Positions 1 to 10,672 of a stretch of 64,000 bases of DNA are shown piece by piece (position 1 is the stretch's first letter; every line of letters starts with the position of its first letter). Under the pieces are notes generated by a model. The model saw nothing but the letters and a program-made list of their open reading frames with translations, made no database searches and was not told the origin of the DNA. The translations under genes were made by a program, and so were the position numbers. The DNA comes from Sphingobacterium populi (GTDB lineage Bacteria; Bacteroidota; Bacteroidia; Sphingobacteriales; Sphingobacteriaceae). The stretch is from positions 248,001-312,000 of the forward strand of contig NZ_LQXS01000002.1 of the NCBI RefSeq assembly GCF_001586775.1, written 5' to 3'.

Positions 1-26
1 TCGCTTCCATGCAGTCAATCAAAAAA

Positions 27-123
27 AGAAGTCCTGAAGTGGGGAACTTCAGGACTTCTAAACTAACTAACCAATTATTAACCTATTATGAAAAAATTAC
101 TACTGCCTATAGAACGCATGTAA
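27..123 (+). repeat. GGGGA-loop hairpin element, copy 1, with tail and mini-ORF
   Basis: A perfect 14-bp stem (27-40 with 46-59) encloses the pentaloop GGGGA (41-45). It is preceded by a run of A (21-27) and followed by the tail CTAACCAATTATTAACCTA (about 66-84), which recurs at 5891 and, slightly changed, at 6356. An 11-codon reading frame, MKKLLLPIERM, starts 28 nt after the stem (88-123). Read on the minus strand, the same stem with its A run becomes a hairpin followed by T residues, so it could also terminate the minus-strand gene at 153-1313. The element is real as a repeated structure; which strand is functional is not settled. Confidence 0.7.
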
Positions 124-152
124 TTCTGAAATAGTACAGTCAAGTTCATTGC

Positions 153-1313
153 TTAACTTTTTTTAACATCATGGGTAATTATATCGTTGCTATTGGACAT
201 GCGGTACGTTGTTTCATTCACTTTATTTACAACAAATGTTGCCCCTTCCACTAGACCCAACTGCGCAGCAGCATCTTTACCTAGGTTTAATACATCCGAT
301 CGATCTCTCCGATGCGATAGTGTACATTCAAATTTGTCTTTAATAACGATCGTGATTTTGCGTGCACGTGCTGGGAAGAAATATTTTAGCTCTTTCGTAA
401 TTCGTATTTGATGTTTTCTGACATCATCTGCACTGATTTTATTTCCTGCTGATGGCAGCGTGATATAATCCATGACGGGTTCTGTTTCTGCTACCGCTGC
501 GGGGGCTTCAGCTACTTCGGTGGTTGCTTCATTCCCTAAGATATTACGTACATAGTACAGCTTATTTTTTGATTTTTCTGTGGTTCTTTCATCCACTTCG
601 AAATCAGCTTTTCGCGATTTAAAGAGATGCGATATCTTTTCGAAGCCGTGATTTCGCGCATCGAAATCAGGTTTGCGCTTGATGAGCAGATTACCGATTT
701 CTCCCAAAAAGGCCCATCCGCTCTCATCTGCTGTATCATCTACCGTATCTTTTAGTAATAATAATGTGTCTTCATCTAAAGGAGTACTTTCTTTGGTTGC
801 CGGTCTTGGTGTTGGTTTATTACCAGTCGTAGGCGCGGTATTGTCGGTTGTTTTCTTTTTAGACGCCGACTTGTGGTCTAGGATCTCCACGTAGATGAAT
901 TTATCGCAGGATGCGATAAAAGGCTTTGGCGTTTTGCGTTCGCCAATGCCGATAACTAGTTTGCCGGATTCGCGTAGTCGAGTAGCTAAGCGCGTAAAAT
1001 CGCTATCGCTAGACACGATACAAAATCCATCAACTCGATCCGAATGAAGAATGTCCATCGCGTCAATTATCAGTGCTGAATCGGTAGAATTCTTGCCCTG
1101 TGTATAACTATACTGCTGTATGGGGGTGATGGCATGCGTTAGTAAACTAGATTTCCAATTCTCTACAAATGGACTGGTCCAGTCACCATAAATTCGTTTG
1201 ATGGAGGGTACACCGTAGCGATTGACCTCGTTTAAAATTTCTTCTATTTTTTTGTAAGACACGTTGTCCGCGTCTATTAACATTGCTATTTTCTGGTCTT
1301 TGCGATCCGCCAT
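153..1313 (-). CDS. NYN-domain (LabA/PIN-like) protein with LOTUS/OST-HTH-like region
   Basis: 386-residue protein starting at MADRKDQK; an upstream in-frame ATG at 1385 would add 24 unrelated-looking residues and is not preferred. Residues about 8-140 form a NYN domain of the PIN-like metal-dependent ribonuclease superfamily, with the acidic motifs IDADN (near residue 12), NSTDSALIIDAMD and SSDSDF. A lysine/threonine-rich linker follows, then a segment around 175-260 (ESGWAFLGEIGNLL ... ISHLFKSRKADFEV) that resembles an OST-HTH/LOTUS RNA-binding domain, then a basic C-terminal domain. Family knowledge suggests RNA binding or cleavage; the substrate cannot be told. Divergent from katG, with about 200 bp between the starts. 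Confidence 0.85.
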   Translation of the reverse strand: MADRKDQKIAMLIDADNVSYKKIEEILNEVNRYGVPSIKRIYGDWTSPFVENWKSSLLTHAITPIQQYSYTQGKNSTDSALIIDAMDILHSDRVDGFCIVSSDSDFTRLATRLRESGKLVIGIGERKTPKPFIASCDKFIYVEILDHKSASKKKTTDNTAPTTGNKPTPRPATKESTPLDEDTLLLLKDTVDDTADESGWAFLGEIGNLLIKRKPDFDARNHGFEKISHLFKSRKADFEVDERTTEKSKNKLYYVRNILGNEATTEVAEAPAAVAETEPVMDYITLPSAGNKISADDVRKHQIRITKELKYFFPARARKITIVIKDKFECTLSHRRDRSDVLNLGKDAAAQLGLVEGATFVVNKVNETTYRMSNSNDIITHDVKKS

Positions 1314-1484
1314 GATATAATTCGTAAGTATACGTGCGATTAAAGGTAGTTGTAAAAGCGGTAACCTGCAAGCGGGCGTATACATAAGACTGTAGTGAAT
1401 AGTTTTTGGCTATATCACTATCGAGTTAATTGATTTTCATTAATTTACATATTATCATATCTTTATGAAGATTGAAGTGCATGA

Positions 1485-3788
<2,304 letters not shown>

Positions 3789-3800
3789 AGCATTTGAATT

Positions 3801-3846
3801 TTGTATGCTAAAGGCGTAGCAAACTTGCTACGCCTTTAGCATACAA
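3801..3846 (+). terminator. Long palindromic hairpin after katG
   Basis: Two perfectly complementary 22-nt arms (3801-3822 and 3825-3846) separated by two bases, 13 nt after the katG stop. No long T run follows, so it may act as a stable 3' end rather than a textbook intrinsic terminator. Confidence 0.7.
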
Positions 3847-3959
3847 TAACTATGGATTGCAGCAATCTATGATGCTATCGAACAATTGCAGGCGATTCGC
3901 TGTTGTACTACGAAGACAATTACTACAAGTATGTCACATTTGAAAAAACGAATGTAGCG

Positions 3960-4862
3960 ATGAAAAATATCCTCATATCCGGTGGAACCGGCTTTATAGG
4001 TAGTCGATTGATCAACCATCTCTTGGCCACATTTCCTGATGTACAGATTACCGTATTGGTTCGTGATGAAAGCGATAGTAAATCACAACCGAGAGTACGT
4101 TACTGTAAATGGGATGTTAAAAGTAGTTTTATATCCTCCGATGTGCCTACGGATATTGACACCATTATTCATTTGGCAGGGGCAAACATTGCGGCAAAGC
4201 GTTGGACAAAGCAACGTAAAAAAGTCTTGTTAGAAAGCCGTACCGAAAGTACGAAGCTATTGACACAGTGGGTCAATAACATGGGAAAGAACGTAAAGAC
4301 TTTTGTGTCGGCTTCTGCCATCGGTTGGTACGGATCTGCTTCTGGCGAGCGATCTTTTATCGAAACTGATCCAGCTGCGAACGATTTTTTGGCGCACGTA
4401 TGTGCGGAATGGGAAGCTGCAACTCAATCACTTTCAGCCAGCAAGGTTCGTATTGTGTGGATACGTACAGGTCTTGTTTTGCATCCCGATGGCGGCATGT
4501 GGAAGGCGATGCGCAAGGCATTTGCTTTTCGTGTAGCACCATGCTTCGGCCATGGTAAACAAGTATTTAGCTGGATCAGTCTGGAAGATCTGCTTCGCTT
4601 GTATACTTTTGTTGCCGTTACTCCCACACTAGCAGGAGCTTTCAACGCTGTCGCGCCCAAACCCGAAGGGCAAGCAATGTTGACCAAAAAACTTCTAAAG
4701 AAAAAATCTACTTTCGCAATCCAGATTCCTATACCAGCTTCATTGTTGAAAATTGGCCTAGGCGAACTATCCCAGGAATTGCTGAAACATGCTCCCGTGT
4801 CATCTCGAAAAGTGGAGGATGCCGGATTCTCTTTTCTGAATCCTACCTTGGACCATCTGTAG
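3960..4862 (+). CDS. TIGR01777-type epimerase-like SDR protein
   Basis: 300-residue atypical short-chain dehydrogenase of the YfcH/SDR39U1 type. The start is the ATG at 3960 because it puts the Rossmann motif ISGGTGFIGSRL directly at the N terminus; a TTG at 3903 would add 19 residues. Family hallmarks present are HLAGANIAAKRWT, a SASAIGWYGS active-site region, the RTGLVLHPDGG segment, and FSWISLEDL followed by GAFNAVAPKP in the C-terminal DUF1731-like part. NAD(P) binding is expected; the substrate is unknown for the family. It is followed 9 nt later by the convergent gene at 4872-5537 with no obvious terminator between. Confidence 0.9.
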   Translation: MKNILISGGTGFIGSRLINHLLATFPDVQITVLVRDESDSKSQPRVRYCKWDVKSSFISSDVPTDIDTIIHLAGANIAAKRWTKQRKKVLLESRTESTKLLTQWVNNMGKNVKTFVSASAIGWYGSASGERSFIETDPAANDFLAHVCAEWEAATQSLSASKVRIVWIRTGLVLHPDGGMWKAMRKAFAFRVAPCFGHGKQVFSWISLEDLLRLYTFVAVTPTLAGAFNAVAPKPEGQAMLTKKLLKKKSTFAIQIPIPASLLKIGLGELSQELLKHAPVSSRKVEDAGFSFLNPTLDHL

Positions 4863-4871
4863 AAAATCTTG

Positions 4872-5537
4872 CTACAAATTCTTCCACTGCGCTACAAACT
4901 CTAATTTGTCGCTGGCGGCTAATCCATTGGGATTACAACCCGGCAAGCCTTCAGGTACTTCCAAGTTCATTTTAAAATAATAGTTGGCCCAGAAGGTATC
5001 TGTCTTTTGCGTAGCCGGATCCAAGAAAGTCATCGGTTCTAGTGTAAAGATTTGGTCTGCTCTGAAGATTCGCTCTATAAGGTCTGAACAATACAGGCTC
5101 TCATCGTTCAAGATGTAGGTAAAATTATATGGTAGACCCAACCATTTTTTAGCTTCTACTAATGCAGCAGGGATGGCGGCTTGATATGCTGGTTTTAAAC
5201 GATACACGGCGTATTGTTTTTGCGAAATGGAATCATGCGACAAAAAGCTGTTCAGTGGTTCTCTTACTGATCCATTCCTGGTGTTGGCGTGCAGTACAAA
5301 AATAGAGTCATCTATTACTTCTAGTAGCGCGACATGATCGAAATTGGTTGAGGAATTGGTTTGCGTAACTCGATCTATTGCTCCCGAAAGGTTTTCGTTT
5401 GAAGCTCCTACAAATAATAAATCACCGTTTTCAATCACAGTTGTTAAATCGCTAGAAGAAGATATTTGTTGTGAAAATAGTGGTAAGATTGCAGTAAAAT
5501 GCACTATGATACAGATAAAGGATCGAAGATATCTCAT
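4872..5537 (-). CDS. YiiX/YebB-like permuted NlpC/P60 (papain-like amidase fold) protein, exported
   Basis: 221 residues from the ATG at 5537; the residues before it would require a TTG start. The N terminus MRYLRSFICIIVHFTAILPLFS is a signal peptide with probable cleavage near FSQQ, so the protein is periplasmic or secreted. The central part follows the YiiX layout: GDLLFVGAS, then a His in NFDHVALLEV, and the probable nucleophile Cys in ESLYCSDLIERIF. Known relatives are thiol hydrolases acting on amide or ester bonds, possibly cell-wall or lipid related. Substrate not predictable. The gene ends convergently on the SDR gene. Confidence 0.85.
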   Translation of the reverse strand: MRYLRSFICIIVHFTAILPLFSQQISSSSDLTTVIENGDLLFVGASNENLSGAIDRVTQTNSSTNFDHVALLEVIDDSIFVLHANTRNGSVREPLNSFLSHDSISQKQYAVYRLKPAYQAAIPAALVEAKKWLGLPYNFTYILNDESLYCSDLIERIFRADQIFTLEPMTFLDPATQKTDTFWANYYFKMNLEVPEGLPGCNPNGLAASDKLEFVAQWKNL

Positions 5538-5650
5538 GGCCAAATATCGCTATTTGATCCGCGAAACTCAAATAAGCTTATGGGTGTGGCAAGCTAGCAG
5601 ATATAGCTACTCAAGTTTACTCTAAAATGCATCGATTTTAAAATAAAGAG

Positions 5651-5673
5651 AGGTGGCCAGTTTATGACCACCT
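5651..5673. terminator. Hairpin of unassigned direction
   Basis: AGGTGGCCA pairs with TGACCACCT around the loop GTTTA, with one mismatch. Read on the minus strand it is followed by a moderately T-rich stretch. There is no adjacent minus-strand gene, so its partner transcript is unknown. Confidence 0.4.
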
Positions 5674-5850
5674 TCTTATATAGTTGGTGTGATAATATTA
5701 ATTTTAATTCCCCTCAAAAAAATGGGTTAGTGTCTTTCTCTGAACTACATTCGCAACAAGTATGCCAATGTTTTAAGACATAAATATTAACGGTAATTGT
5801 GATAGTATCAGTAGGGTTGTTTTTTATTTACTCAAGTGGTTAGAATACAT

Positions 5851-5948
5851 AAAAAAAAGACTTTCAACCGGGGAGGCTGAAAGTCTTTAAACTAACCAAT
5901 TATTAACCTAAAATTATGAATGCACAAAGATACATATTACAAGTGTAA
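5851..5948 (+). repeat. GGGGA-loop hairpin element, copy 2, with tail and mini-ORF
   Basis: Run of eight A, then a 14-bp stem with one mismatch (5856-5869 with 5875-5888) and loop GGGGA (5870-5874). The tail AAACTAACCAATTATTAACC follows the stem. A 10-codon frame, MNAQRYILQV, starts 27 nt after the stem (5916-5948), almost the same distance as in copy 1. The stem sequence differs from copies 1 and 4 while pairing is kept. Confidence 0.7.
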
Positions 5949-6055
5949 ACATCAATAGTTTTTCTCATTTTTAATTTTTGCGATGTCACTAAAATGTTTT
6001 AGCTATAAATGATATTTAGAGTAATATGTGGGAAAATTTTACAGGTGTCGAACTA

Positions 6056-6102
6056 TTTAACGCATTTCACTATGCTATGCTGGCATAGTGAAATGCGTTA
6101 AA
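6056..6102. repeat. Perfect 20-bp inverted repeat
   Basis: Arm 6056-6075 (TTTAACGCATTTCACTATGC) is exactly complementary to 6083-6102, with a 7-nt loop TATGCTG. It lies more than 500 bp from the nearest confident gene and is followed by TGTTTTGATTTTTA. It could be a terminator of an unknown transcript or a remnant of a mobile or palindromic repeat; no direct repeats were seen beside it. Confidence 0.65.
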
Positions 6103-6149
6103 TGTTTTGATTTTTAGGGGGCTACGCCAACGGGTGCTTTCTAACAATT

Positions 6150-6277
6150 ATGGATGATCAAGAGAAAAAATTAAATAAAAAATTTACTTGGTTCTTACCA
6201 TTATGCTAAACTCCGTCGGCAAGAATAAAAATGAGTTTATGGAGACACTTAAAAATCTACAGAAGCATGCAAAATGA
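6150..6277 (+). pseudogene. Possible small gene with a frame break
   Basis: Frame 1 from the ATG at 6150 reads MDDQEKKLNKKFTWFLP and stops at 6207-6209. The next frame, from an ATG inside the last codons, reads MLNSVGKNKNEFMETLKNLQ and ends HAK at 6277. Adding one base near 6201-6205 would fuse both into one charged, helical-looking protein of about 42 residues. No family recognised. It may equally be two chance ORFs. Confidence 0.25.
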
Positions 6278-6322
6278 TATTGATGTGCGCATCATTTCAT
6301 GCATTACTATCTAAATGAAAAA

Positions 6323-6377
6323 AAAGATTTTCAAACGGGGAGAATGAAAATCTTTACTAACCAATTATAAACCTAAA
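6323..6377 (+). repeat. GGGGA-loop hairpin element, copy 3, with tail
   Basis: Stem 6323-6336 with 6342-6355 (two adjacent A/A mismatches near the loop) around GGGGA at 6337-6341. The tail ACTAACCAATTATAAACCTA follows at once. The outer stem resembles copy 2 but has compensating changes (GACTTTC to GATTTTC with matching changes on the other arm). The next ATG is 39 nt away and opens only a six-codon frame, so the mini-ORF is less clear here. Confidence 0.65.
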
Positions 6378-7057
6378 TTTTATACTACAAACATATGTTT
6401 GGCATGATTAGCTAAAACTAATTTGCTGTTAAGTTATCGTGAAGTTTGTCCGAATAGCAGCTAGGTTTTTTGCTCTTGCTTGATCCTTTTATAAGCTAAG
6501 CCACACAATAATTTTATCAGTATATGTTACTTATACCCTAATAGCAATTCGCTTTTTTATAAAAAAATTCACTTTAATGATATTTTATTAATTAATTATT
6601 TTTAGATTAGCATTTGTAAATGGCTGTGCCACAATAAATTTTTATTTCGATAAATTGTTTCTGATGCTTATTTATAGATTTAATTGACAGTGGTATGAAA
6701 AATAATATATTAATTTCTACTGTCAAGATCTAGAGGAAATAGGTGAGAGAAATGTGAATTTTGTCGAGTGATGGAAAATAGATAATTCGTGATATGTGAC
6801 GTTAGTACGCTAAACTTGCATGCTTTTAATGATTGTTCGCGAATGTCTCTGTTGGTGTCTCTTTAAGGGAGTGTTTTTCTAAACAATGTCGATATCAGAA
6901 GCCAGCATTTCATTTTAGTCCCGTCGGTAGCTTTCCGATTGGTAGTAATCAGCAGCGATCTAGCTATTCATCAATGATTAGTATCACTGTTTCCTTAATG
7001 ACCTACAATACCTACGTTAAATATTTTACTTTGTATTATCCTTCGTGGGGATGGGTA

Positions 7058-7132
7058 ATGAACCAAGCTCAATATAATGGTGTCTGGGCGATTTTGCTAG
7101 GCATTGCGTTGTGGGGATTGGCAGGTATCTAA
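7058..7132 (+). CDS. Possible 24-residue membrane peptide
   Basis: The frame MNQAQYNGVWAILLGIALWG and four more residues is one hydrophobic helix after a short polar head. It is part of a longer in-frame stretch open from a TTG at 6833, whose upstream part looks unlike a protein. A hairpin at 7165-7196 follows. It may be a small membrane protein, the tail of a decayed gene, or chance. Confidence 0.2.
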   Translation: MNQAQYNGVWAILLGIALWGLAGI

Positions 7133-7164
7133 TATCTATTTAGATGAGTTTACGTAGATAAAAA

Positions 7165-7196
7165 AACGGTGTAAAGTTTGCGAACTTTGCACCGTT
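7165..7196 (-). terminator. Terminator after fabH
   Basis: Arms 7165-7178 and 7183-7196 pair over 14 positions with one mismatch around TGCG. On the minus strand the stem is followed by a T run, 50 nt past the fabH stop. Confidence 0.8.
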
Positions 7197-7245
7197 CCTG
7201 CTTAATAGCCTTGATAAAAGTGTTTTTGAATTTCGTCTTACAGGC

Positions 7246-8238
7246 TTACTCGATCATCCATCGTAATAGGCTGGCACCCCAAGAAAACCCAGCTCCAAAG
7301 GCCGTTAACATCACCAAATCCCCTTTATTCAGTTTCTTCACATTTTCCCAAATACATAAGGGAATTGTTGCTGCAATCGTGTTTCCTAAATATTCAATGT
7401 TAGAAAGTGTTTTGCCTTCCTCAATATTTATTTCCTTACCGACGGCATCTATGATACGCTTGTTCGCTTGATGCGGTACCAACCAACGTACATCCTCTAT
7501 TGTCAAATTATTTCTGCTTAGCACATGCTTACAAGCGTCACTCATGGATTGAATAGCTTGCTTGAACACGACTTTGCCGTCCTGGCGGATATATTTTCGA
7601 TCATTATCTACTACGATATCTCCATTAAATGGATACAACGAGCCACCAGCTTCGATATTTAAGTACTCTTTGCCGATTCCGTTACTTTGAAGAAAAGCAT
7701 CCATAATGCCTTCTTCTTTCGATGGCTCGAGCCATACTACGCCTGCGCCATCACCAAAAAGAATATTGGTGCTTCGATCTTCGATGTTAACAAATGAACT
7801 AATATTATCAGCACCAACAACCACTACGTTGCGATAACGGTTCGTTTCTACTAAAGATGCGCCTAAATCCAGTGCATACAAAAAGCCCGAACAGGCTGCG
7901 TTTACATCGAATGCCCAAATATTGGTAAGACCCAGTTTTTCTGCAATTAAATTGGCTGTAGCCGGCATCAGCATATCCGGAGTAGATGTGGCAACTAGTA
8001 TAGCGTCGATATCATGAATGTCGCGTTTGTATTCTGCAACCATATTCCGTATCGCAGCTACAGCCATGTCCGAAGTCGCTAAATTTTTTTCTAGTATGCG
8101 TCGTTCTTTTATTCCGGTACGCTTTACAATCCACTCATCAGATGTGGCACAAGCCTGCTCTAAATCATGATTTGTTCTTACTTGTTGGGGAAGGTAACCA
8201 CCTATCGCTGTGATCGAAGCGTATTGTTTATTGTACAT
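7246..8238 (-). CDS. fabH: 3-oxoacyl-[acyl-carrier-protein] synthase III (FabH/KAS III)
   Basis: 330-residue condensing enzyme that starts fatty acid synthesis by joining acyl-CoA to malonyl-ACP. The catalytic triad is visible: Cys116 in NAACSGFLYALD, His256 in VPHQANKRI, and Asn286 in YLGNTIAAT. Start taken at ATG 8238 (MYNKQYASITAIGGYLP); the frame extends to a TTG at 8247 that is not needed. Single gene with its own terminator, not next to plsX or rpmF as in many bacteria, so it may be one of several KAS III paralogs, for instance for branched starters or a secondary lipid. Confidence 0.92.
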   Translation of the reverse strand: MYNKQYASITAIGGYLPQQVRTNHDLEQACATSDEWIVKRTGIKERRILEKNLATSDMAVAAIRNMVAEYKRDIHDIDAILVATSTPDMLMPATANLIAEKLGLTNIWAFDVNAACSGFLYALDLGASLVETNRYRNVVVVGADNISSFVNIEDRSTNILFGDGAGVVWLEPSKEEGIMDAFLQSNGIGKEYLNIEAGGSLYPFNGDIVVDNDRKYIRQDGKVVFKQAIQSMSDACKHVLSRNNLTIEDVRWLVPHQANKRIIDAVGKEINIEEGKTLSNIEYLGNTIAATIPLCIWENVKKLNKGDLVMLTAFGAGFSWGASLLRWMIE

Positions 8239-8607
8239 GCTCTGCAACTGTATCTCTCCTGTAAACGTTTATTCTTGTGTATAGTTATCTATTTTTGTAA
8301 CGCAAATCTTCTCGAATTTCTAGTATGCGTTATCATCTCAACTATAATAAGGAAGTGCATACTTACTTGCCTGTGCAAAAATACATGCAAATATCGCGAA
8401 AAGTTATTATAAATCAGAAGTTATTTTTTACTGCTCCATGATTTATGCGTTTGGACGTTAGGTTCTGTCAATGAGTTTTTTGCGCCATGTGCTTGTGCAT
8501 AGTAGCTGAAAGTAAGTGTCGCATTCGCTAATAGAAATTACATCCAATTGACCTATTTAGTGCTTGTCGATCGGCATGAGCTATCTCATCATACCTTATA
8601 AAAATAC
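8239..8607. other. Intergenic region between fabH and sod
   Basis: About 370 bp holding the fabH upstream region. No ORF, tRNA or repeat is evident apart from the sod terminator at its left end in the minus-strand sense. Confidence 0.5.
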
Positions 8608-8644
8608 ATAGGGCTTATTTTCTTTGGTGGAAAACAAGCCCTAT
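8608..8644 (-). terminator. Terminator after sod
   Basis: 15-nt arms (8608-8622 and 8630-8644), one wobble position, then GTATTTTTAT on the minus strand, 32 nt past the sod stop. Confidence 0.75.
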
Positions 8645-8675
8645 TCTTTCAAGCACATTGCAAGTATGTGCAATA

Positions 8676-9353
8676 TTATTTGCTAACAGCTGCTTCGTAA
8701 CGACGGCTTACTTCGGGCCAATTTACTACGGTCCAAAATGCGCCTAAATAATCTGCTCTTTTGTTTTGGTATTTTAAATAATAAGCATGTTCCCATACAT
8801 CAATTCCCAAAATAGGAGTACCCTTTTTCTCTGCGATATCCATCATTGGATTGTCTTGGTTAGCAGTAGAGGATACGAATAACTTACCGTTGCTATCAAC
8901 TGATAACCATGCCCAACCTGATCCAAAACGATCGGCACCCGCTTTATTTAATTGTTCTTTTAATTTGTCTAATGATCCAAATTCGCCGTCAATAGCTTTG
9001 GCTAATGCGGCAGATGGCTTTGTGTCTTTATTTGGCGTCAATATGGTCCAAAACAGTTCGTGATTGTAGTGCCCACCAGCATTATTACGAAGTGCATCGC
9101 TATTAGCGGATACGTTGGCAAGAATTTTTTCTACGCTTTCGTTCTCCATTGCTGTACCAGCTACCGCTTTATTGAGGTTAGCAGTATATGCGGCGCCATG
9201 TTTAGAATAGTGGATCTCCATTGTTTGCGCATCTACGGCGCGCTCAAGTGCGTCGTAAGCATAAGGAAGGGGCGCCTGTTTAAATTGTGCTATGGCTGCC
9301 TGACCCATTAGCAAGGCAGTTACTAAAAATGTTGCTTTAGAAAATTTCATCAT
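8676..9353 (-). CDS. Exported Fe/Mn superoxide dismutase
   Basis: 225 residues. Converts superoxide to oxygen and peroxide. Metal ligands by alignment to the family are His48 (MEIHYSKH), His98 ([13 protein letters not shown]), and Asp185 and His189 ([11 protein letters not shown]); His52 and Tyr56 match the usual second-sphere positions. An N-terminal signal peptide ([18 protein letters not shown]) with cleavage after AIA is present, so the enzyme is periplasmic, unlike most cytoplasmic homologues. A Crp/Fnr regulator lies just upstream on the same strand. Iron versus manganese preference cannot be decided by eye. Confidence 0.95.
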   Translation of the reverse strand: MMKFSKATFLVTALLMGQAAIAQFKQAPLPYAYDALERAVDAQTMEIHYSKHGAAYTANLNKAVAGTAMENESVEKILANVSANSDALRNNAGGHYNHELFWTILTPNKDTKPSAALAKAIDGEFGSLDKLKEQLNKAGADRFGSGWAWLSVDSNGKLFVSSTANQDNPMMDIAEKKGTPILGIDVWEHAYYLKYQNKRADYLGAFWTVVNWPEVSRRYEAAVSK

Positions 9354-9413
9354 GACCTAATTATTGTTTTTTTATTGAACAAATAAAGATAGGGATAGTT
9401 TTATAGAACATCC

Positions 9414-9976
9414 CTAATTTCCTTTACGAATTCTACTTAAACTTACTTGTGTGATACCTAGGTAAGACGCAATGTATTTAAGTGGAATACGTTTGATCAG
9501 ATTGGGGGTTTCGGCTAATAATTTGGCATAACGCTCTGTGGCTGACATCAGCTCTCGTGATATAGCGCGGCGCTCGGCCTTTAGCAATTCGTACTCCGCT
9601 AATTTTCGACCCCAATTGGCCAGATGTACATCTTCGTTATAAAGTTGTTGCAGATCTTGCTTCTCGATTTTATAAAGTTCACAATCCTCGATAAGAGCAA
9701 TGTTTTCGTAGCTTGGTATATCCATCACATAACTTGCCATAGAAAGTACCGCTTCTCCTTCTTGGCCAAACCAGAATGTAATTTCGCCTCTCTCGGAGTC
9801 AGCATATGCTCGTACAACACCACTTGAAATGAAATACATATGCTTTTCCAACCGATGTGCTTGCATTAGTAAATGACCCTTTTTAGCTTTATAAAGCTTA
9901 TTTTTTCTTCCATTAGTGCCACTGATTGATCCGGTAGGGGGTATATGCTTTTAAGTATTTTTTTAAGATCATTCAT
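9414..9976 (-). pseudogene. Crp/Fnr-family regulator, frame broken near 9880-9884
   Basis: The C-terminal 150 residues (frame 9414-9866) include a cyclic-nucleotide-binding-like beta roll (YFISSGVVRAYA ... EGEAVLSMASY) and a HTH ending YLGITQVSLSRIRKGN, typical of Bacteroidota Crp/Fnr proteins of about 185-190 residues. The missing N terminus lies upstream in another frame, starting ATG at 9976 (MNDLKKILKSIYPLPDQSVA ... SFIKL). Adding one A to the A5 run at 9880-9884 (minus-strand sense) joins them as FIKLKKGHLLMQAHRLEKHM. The two frames also overlap as TAATG at 9864-9868, so coupled translation is conceivable. Likely targets are unknown; sod lies immediately downstream. Confidence 0.85.
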
Positions 9977-10078
9977 TTTGTTTCAGTTTACAGAACTTTG
10001 TGAGCATCGTACGCGTTTTCTTCAGCAGGTTGGCCGAGATTACGTGATCTCATGTTTAGTATGTGCATTTATGACGTG

Positions 10079-10672
10079 CTAGATTATGGTTCGGAAAGTC
10101 AGGTTGACACGTGGAGTTAGTACTTTTTTGGTTGGCGGAAGCCGATGTAGCCAATGTTGTTGTGTAACGCCAGACATCACCAGCAGGCTGCCGTGTTCTA
10201 ATTGAAGATCGATCCTTTCCTTCGATTCTTTGTGTTTAAAACAAAATTTGCGCTGTGCGCCAAAACTAACTGAGGCAATGGCTCCATGCTTCTTTAATGC
10301 TGATTCGCTATCGCTATGCCACGCCATCCCTTCAGCACCATCATGATACAGATTGAGAAGGCAGGAATTATACGTCTCTCCAGTTAGTTTTTCTACATTC
10401 TTTTTGATGGTCATTAGCGCTGCTGTCCAAGGTAAAGCGCGCTTGGTCGTGTTAGAATAGGTGTAATCATAGGCCTGATCGCCATACCAAGCCACCTTTC
10501 TTTTAGTGATAATATGCTTGCCAAAGATTATTGCCTCATCATTCTTCCACATAATGTTAGCAAGTAGTTCTTCCAATAGCGCGTTAGCGTCTTCTTGTGT
10601 CCAGATAATGCCAAAGTAGATAGCACTACCGTCCATTGGTAAATATTCTATTGATGTGTTGCTGCTTCCCAT
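10079..10672 (-). CDS. alkB: AlkB-like 2-oxoglutarate/Fe(II) DNA-repair dioxygenase
   Basis: 197 residues; oxidatively removes methyl groups from alkylated bases such as 1-methyladenine and 3-methylcytosine. Iron ligands are His119 and Asp121 (MAWHSDSE) and His176 (HWLHRLPP); the 2-oxoglutarate-binding arginines are in LTPRVNLTFR. NLYHDGAEGMAWH is typical of the ALKBH2-like branch. Its start overlaps the end of the ada-like gene by 25 bp, so both are one transcript and probably translationally coupled. A later ATG at 10636 is possible but would remove conserved EYLPMDG sequence. Confidence 0.93.
   Translation of the reverse strand: MGSSNTSIEYLPMDGSAIYFGIIWTQEDANALLEELLANIMWKNDEAIIFGKHIITKRKVAWYGDQAYDYTYSNTTKRALPWTAALMTIKKNVEKLTGETYNSCLLNLYHDGAEGMAWHSDSESALKKHGAIASVSFGAQRKFCFKHKESKERIDLQLEHGSLLVMSGVTQQHWLHRLPPTKKVLTPRVNLTFRTII

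Larger units (their letters stand above)
5538..7164. other. Gene-poor intergenic region
   Basis: About 1.6 kb with no convincing conventional gene. It holds a hairpin at 5651-5673, GGGGA-loop hairpin copies 2 and 3, a perfect 20-bp inverted repeat (6056-6102), a possible broken small ORF (6150-6277), an 8-bp inverted repeat around 6683-6727 (TTGACAGT ... ACTGTCAA), and a possible 24-residue membrane peptide (7058-7132). The DNA is clearly more AT-rich than the flanking genes between about 6400 and 6800. Confidence 0.7.

Noticed and set aside
6683..6727. TTGACAGT ... ACTGTCAA as insertion-sequence ends
   Set aside because: Only 8 bp, less than 50 bp apart, no target duplication and no transposase.
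6833..7057. Upstream part of an open frame from a TTG at 6833
   Set aside because: Starts at TTG, unusual composition and no domain; only the hydrophobic last 24 codons are kept as a weak candidate.
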